64,000 bases of DNA from Paraburkholderia kururiensis (GTDB lineage: Bacteria; Pseudomonadota; Gammaproteobacteria; Burkholderiales; Burkholderiaceae). A program made the position numbers and the translations under genes. Location: positions 3,348,001 to 3,412,000 of the forward strand of contig NZ_CP139965.1 in the NCBI RefSeq assembly GCF_034424375.1, in the 5' to 3' direction. Shown here in pieces: positions 61,101 through 64,000 of the stretch (its first letter is position 1; each line of letters opens with the position of its first letter). The notes under the pieces are model-generated. The model searched no databases. It was not told the DNA's origin and was given only the letters and a program-made list of their open reading frames with translations.

Positions 61101-64000
61101 GTCGAGGCGTCGCCGGACTGCACATCGACGAATGCATCGCAGAAGTGATATGACGCCCCGCTGCAGCCGTAGCGCGCCGTGGTTCCGTAGTTTTGATAGA
61201 TCTGGGCAGGTGCGGTCAGCGTATTGACAAGCGAGCTAACGGCAAGCGCCATGTCGCGCCCGGCCTGGATATTCCCCGAGCTGTTCGTCAGGCTGCCAGC
61301 CTGCGTAAGCGTGGTCTGCGGACTGGCCAGATTGGTGTTGTCGCGCGAAGTGCCCGAACCGCCGATCACAACGTCACGCCCCGCCAGCAGGTTGCCGTAT
61401 GCGTTGCTAACCGTCGGCGCGGCGATGATCAGGTCACGCCCGGCAAACACGGTGTTGTTCGTCTGCGTGTAGCTGTAGCTCTGCGTGCTGGTCTGGTCTC
61501 CATAAACCGCAGAGCCATCGTTGCCCGGCACCCAGCCTCTGTAGTAGCTACCAAGAACGTACTGCTGCTGAAAGCGGGTCGTGTACGGATTGGTGAATGC
61601 CTGACCCGGCCGCTGGAAAGTCCACGGCAGGCTGGTGGAGCTATCCAGGTTCACCCCGAACATGCCGCACTGATCCTGCGCAACGCCCGCGGCACACCCC
61701 GACGTCGATGTCAGGTTACTGGTGTGATAGCCCTGATTCGTAAAACTGCCGGCGCTGATAACCAGATCCTGGGCCGCGTACAGATTGCCCGCGTTCGTAA
61801 GCCCGCCACCCGTGCCGGTGAGTGAGAGATTGTTACCAGCAACAATCTGCCCAGCGTTCTGGCTGGTCCACGTGGTCAAAGTCGATGTCTGGCCCGACGG
61901 CGGAGCAGTGCCTGTGTTGATCGACAGGGTTTCGATATAGACGTCGCCCGCGCCATTTGAACCGCCCACCGTCTGGGTACCTTCCAGGGCCTGCAGTGTG
62001 CCTGCCTGGTAGGCCGCCTTCAGCTGTGAGAGGAAGGAAGCGTAGGAGGCAGCATCGATGGTGTCCGTGACGGTCGTGATGCTTGCGTCGCCACCGTTGT
62101 CCAGCGACGCGACCCTCAGTGTTGCATTGTTGCCAGCGGAAATCGTGCTGCCGTGATTACCCAGATTGCCTGTTGTGATCGAGAGATCGTGGCCAGCAGC
62201 AATCACACCCGCAGCCCCTGAGGGCTGCGTGGTTGTGATGGTCCGCGTGACGGTCGGAAGTGCAATACCGTAAAGCGCCCCGCTGCTCAGATCAGGCGCA
62301 GTAGCGGTATTAGTGCCAGCAAGCTGCAGGTCGCCTACGCGGCCTGTGATTGTCGCGCGGTAATCGGCTGTAGAGCCGTCCGGCGTGGTACTGAGGTCAT
62401 CCAGCGTCAGCAAACCAAGCGGTGCGCTGAGCAGTGCGGAGCCCAGACCAGTCGCGCTAATCGTCGTGCCCATACTGGTCGTGGTCGTACTGTTTGCACC
62501 CGCACGATTGTTCAGGACATTCGCAGCGTTGATCGTGACGTCGTTCTGTGCCGTGATCGTGCCACCGGTATTGGCCAGATCGCCCGACAGGTTTGCGCTG
62601 AAGTTGCGGCCCGCAGCGGTCACCGCACCACTGTTGTCGTAGCTGCTGCCGTTGACGTTCACATCCCGTACTGCACTGACCGTTCCGGCATTCGTGGCCA
62701 CACCGGTGAGGTTCACGTCGTTGTCGGCGTGTATCGTTCCGCCCGCCTGATTCACGACGGTGCCGGACAGGTTGACGTTGTTGCCTGCGGTGATCGTGCC
62801 GCTGTTGGACAGCGTGCCGGACGTCGACAGCGTGATGTCACCGGACTTGCTGATCGTGCCCGTGTTCGTGAACCCCTGCGCAGCGTTGATCGACACATTG
62901 TTGCCCGGCATCGCCCAGGTACCGGAGTTGTTCAACTGCTGGGCGTTGATGGTGAGCACATTGCCGAGGTTGAGCGTGCCGCTCGCAGCTGCGGACGGAT
63001 CGAATGCCTGGTTAGGCAGGTAGAGCGTCAGGTTGTGCTGCGCGAGAATCTGGCCATTCGTGTTGTTGAATGTGCCGTTGCCCCCATTCACGGTTACGGT
63101 TACATCGCCCGCGGCGGCGCCAGGATTGTTCACGTCCCCTGTGTAGATTAACCCGCTACTGTTGTTGAGCGCGCCCGTTACGAGATTGAGCGCACTCGTC
63201 GCCAGCAGTCCGCCCGTGTTCGTGGTGCCACCGCTGACGTTGATCGCGTTAGTGGGGCCGTAGATCGTGCCGGTGTTAGTGAGGTTCGCCGCACTAACCG
63301 CCATCGTGGCAAGCGATGACAGCGAACCCTGGTTACTGACGTTCGAGCCCGAGACGGCCAGGTTGCCCTTCGCCATCTGCGAGCCGACGTTTGTTACCGT
63401 GCCGCCGGCGAGCGTCGCGTTGCCCATGTACGCCGCGGTACCACCCGTCGTCAGGCCCGTGGTACCGGTCGCGCTGTACGTGCCGCCGATGACCGCATTG
63501 GCCGTGGTGACGTTCGCACCCTTCAGCGTCGCGTCGCCGTTCACACTCAGTGCCGGCGCGCTCGGGCTGTACGTGGCGTTCAGCTGCCCCGCTGACGTGT
63601 CGAGGTTCTGCGTGGCGGTCGCGTTCAGGTTGCCGCCCACCGCCACGCCCTGCGTGGTGATGTTCGCGCCCGTGAGCGTGGCGTCCTTCGAGACGGTGGT
63701 CTGGCCGTTCAGGTTCAGGTTGCCGCCGGCGTTGAGCGTGGCATTGCCCGCGGTCGATACCGTGCTGGCCGCCGTCAGGTCGCCGCCCTTCGCGTTCATG
63801 CCCAGGTCGCCCAGACTCTGGACAGTGCCCTGCGCGCTGATGCCGGTGCCCGCCGTGACGTTCATCGCGCCGCCGGACAGCGCATTACCTCCGAGGGTGG
63901 CGCTGCCGTTCGTGGCCGTCAGCGTTTCGGTGCCGACCGCCGTGGTCGCGCCCACCGAGAGGCTCGTGCCCGCCGTCGCCGCGAGATTGTTGCCGGTCTG
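58136..64000 (-). CDS. giant CdiA/BcpA-type contact-dependent inhibition exoprotein (5' end beyond window)
   Basis: The frame is open from 64000 down to the stop at 58136, giving at least 1954 residues; start and TPS domain lie outside. Most is FHA/hemagglutinin beta-helix repeat (ATLNAGGNLNLNGQT, LSNSGTITAGNNVNLSG). A DUF637-like pretoxin region is seen around 59000-59500 (GTVGGSMVSAGAAGFVGSA, LGCAASAAEGTGCAGGA), ending near AAQNEAINNAAK. The last 115 or so residues are a separate tip with D-x(n)-IIEVKDV and QLIVSPNTKTISQPLQ, a PD-(D/E)XK nuclease-like (Tox-REase-7-type) toxin. The 3' end is AT-rich, unlike the repeats. Confidence 0.9.
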   Translation of the reverse strand, partial: QTGNNLAATAGTSLSVGATTAVGTETLTATNGSATLGGNALSGGAMNVTAGTGISAQGTVQSLGDLGMNAKGGDLTAASTVSTAGNATLNAGGNLNLNGQTTVSKDATLTGANITTQGVAVGGNLNATATQNLDTSAGQLNATYSPSAPALSVNGDATLKGANVTTANAVIGGTYSATGTTGLTTGGTAAYMGNATLAGGTVTNVGSQMAKGNLAVSGSNVSNQGSLSSLATMAVSAANLTNTGTIYGPTNAINVSGGTTNTGGLLATSALNLVTGALNNSSGLIYTGDVNNPGAAAGDVTVTVNGGNGTFNNTNGQILAQHNLTLYLPNQAFDPSAAASGTLNLGNVLTINAQQLNNSGTWAMPGNNVSINAAQGFTNTGTISKSGDITLSTSGTLSNSGTITAGNNVNLSGTVVNQAGGTIHADNDVNLTGVATNAGTVSAVRDVNVNGSSYDNSGAVTAAGRNFSANLSGDLANTGGTITAQNDVTINAANVLNNRAGANSTTTTSMGTTISATGLGSALLSAPLGLLTLDDLSTTPDGSTADYRATITGRVGDLQLAGTNTATAPDLSSGALYGIALPTVTRTITTTQPSGAAGVIAAGHDLSITTGNLGNHGSTISAGNNATLRVASLDNGGDASITTVTDTIDAASYASFLSQLKAAYQAGTLQALEGTQTVGGSNGAGDVYIETLSINTGTAPPSGQTSTLTTWTSQNAGQIVAGNNLSLTGTGGGLTNAGNLYAAQDLVISAGSFTNQGYHTSNLTSTSGCAAGVAQDQCGMFGVNLDSSTSLPWTFQRPGQAFTNPYTTRFQQQYVLGSYYRGWVPGNDGSAVYGDQTSTQSYSYTQTNNTVFAGRDLIIAAPTVSNAYGNLLAGRDVVIGGSGTSRDNTNLASPQTTLTQAGSLTNSSGNIQAGRDMALAVSSLVNTLTAPAQIYQNYGTTARYGCSGASYHFCDAFVDVQSGDASTITANRNLSVSAGTVTNTGSLITAGSQATVTASSGITNQDQTLNAYWHDAFNGGVIGGSMPPDNFGCGTSGNCSTLFGSAYRSGDGVQPPTPYQSLPGTIQAPSLTVTAGGALQNSGNVMGQQVSLTGASLVNGLTSPGAYTPQPTVSQQVIPLGPPGVPVIASTALNGANGVNGAVFQPSSIHSTVGLSAGTAIGDQSVGVPGSPAVSRAGVPSMSSVQAVNGQASVSPSYLLNNPASQVIASVGPAQLIANLPANLQPSSSIFYYDPFTEDQVLQQAALNQTGQASFISGLTYDSQNQKSVTDQEKSVLYANAIQYAESHNVALGTALSQQQIASLDAPMLWYVEETVPEPGCTATGTVSCPTVNALMPQVYLPQNYAVVEHDGAITGQNVTLTASNGGTITNTGAITATDSLTVNAGTLTNQQRSTDIGTQYTMVGPYGLLTTTGTVTQQGGFMSAGNYDLNVDRLEQIGGALQKLSTDGSIDTAGTTQQLAALKAQLGSSFVQGTATNDLHTSFTSLADSPGAFEMIGMAVTVVVASFITAGLASAMMGPVMAGTVGGSMVSAGAAGFVGSAVSQASTGQFSFTTALEGGAVGAVTAGLTNGITYSADNGFGWSGLGAKISDNSLSALAGVKNVGGVLVPQAGATTASTIGQVAVAMGAEATIQAGVQTAIQGGSFLTNLRNSAVSDLAAAAAYGIGNAASVQGSPIAVGTPGYWLAHAALGCAASAAEGTGCAGGAIGGATSAVLSPWVIGQIDPTGKPLDPGQAAAVAALATLSSGTLAGLLGQNVQGAMTAAQNEAINNAAKHIGGVNPDAATHDPGMQGYDAENDTHRVLPSSGGVANEAEAGDNVTVGQGTPVGAGAAAYAPGQASFQRGIQFQGDALSALGLPENTVRITVTLPNGSPVTVVPDAVDGSTIIEVKDVANLSNSNQFRGYLATGNPIQLIVSPNTKTISQPLQNLINNSGGSIRVFNPATGTFRPWTSK

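Noticed and set aside
58454..63151. Several plus-strand frames opposite the giant exoprotein gene
   Set aside because: They are antisense shadows of the repetitive hemagglutinin coding sequence.
1..64000. CRISPR array
   Set aside because: No regularly spaced direct repeats of 24-40 bp were seen; the only periodic DNA is the coding repeat of the exoproteins.

Overview
The window is high-GC DNA from a betaproteobacterium of the Burkholderiaceae, most likely Paraburkholderia, Caballeronia or a close relative. The evidence is the fused glucokinase/RpiR-type regulator next to zwf and pgl, the hemL-ribD-ribE order, the serS/tRNA-Ser(CGA)/rarA/ftsK/lolA/trxB neighbourhood, and a Burkholderia-type contact-dependent inhibition (Bcp/Cdi-like) locus. 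No database search was possible; all family names come from motifs read by eye.

Region 1 (2-9380) is a nine-gene minus-strand catabolic operon. In order of transcription it encodes a ThDP-dependent acetolactate-synthase-like enzyme, SDR, BNR-repeat protein, VOC protein, amino-acid-synthesis-family protein, alpha/beta hydrolase, MhpA-like FAD monooxygenase, NIPSNAP protein and aldehyde dehydrogenase. It starts from a near-consensus promoter whose spacer is filled by a palindrome. The tail of an IclR-type regulator converges on its far end. A decayed IS3 element (9692-10544) follows.

Region 2 (10738-36472) is core chromosome: tRNA-Ser(CGA) and serS, rarA, a cytosine-permease-family transporter, lolA, ftsK, trxB, a Smr-domain protein, a TRIC-family channel, and a sugar ABC transporter (gtsABC plus ATPase). 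Divergent from the transporter is zwf-pgl-glk/rpiR, whose promoter carries a perfect HexR-type palindrome. Together these give glucose uptake, phosphorylation and Entner-Doudoroff entry under a regulator fused to glucokinase. Then come a Bcr/CflA MFS pump, a small PUA-like protein, hemL, ribD and ribE.

Region 3 (36473-about 52400) is a mosaic genomic island beginning right after ribE. Next to its left edge are repeated TGACGGTAT motifs. It carries an unusual minus-strand operon: PfkB-NDT fusion, TIR-TGT fusion, HhH DNA glycosylase (Ogg-like), QueC-like enzyme, small TIR protein, and a SLATT/DUF4231 membrane protein. This looks like the QueC-TGT-OGG module of type IV CBASS, but no CD-NTase is visible and two TIR proteins are present. 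It is my best candidate for an undescribed immune system. The rest of the island holds a P4-type integrase, an ICE-type regulator, an AlpA-like regulator, a DUF3631 helicase cut by an IS21-family element, and a XerC/D-like recombinase preceded by a perfect 11-6-11 bp dif-like palindrome.

Region 4 (52413-64000, minus strand) is a two-partner-secretion/contact-dependent-inhibition locus. It holds a giant CdiA/BcpA-type exoprotein (5' end outside the window) ending in a PD-(D/E)XK-type toxin tip, an adjacent immunity candidate, a short 693-residue second TpsA, the TpsB outer-membrane transporter, and a periplasmic peptidyl-prolyl isomerase.
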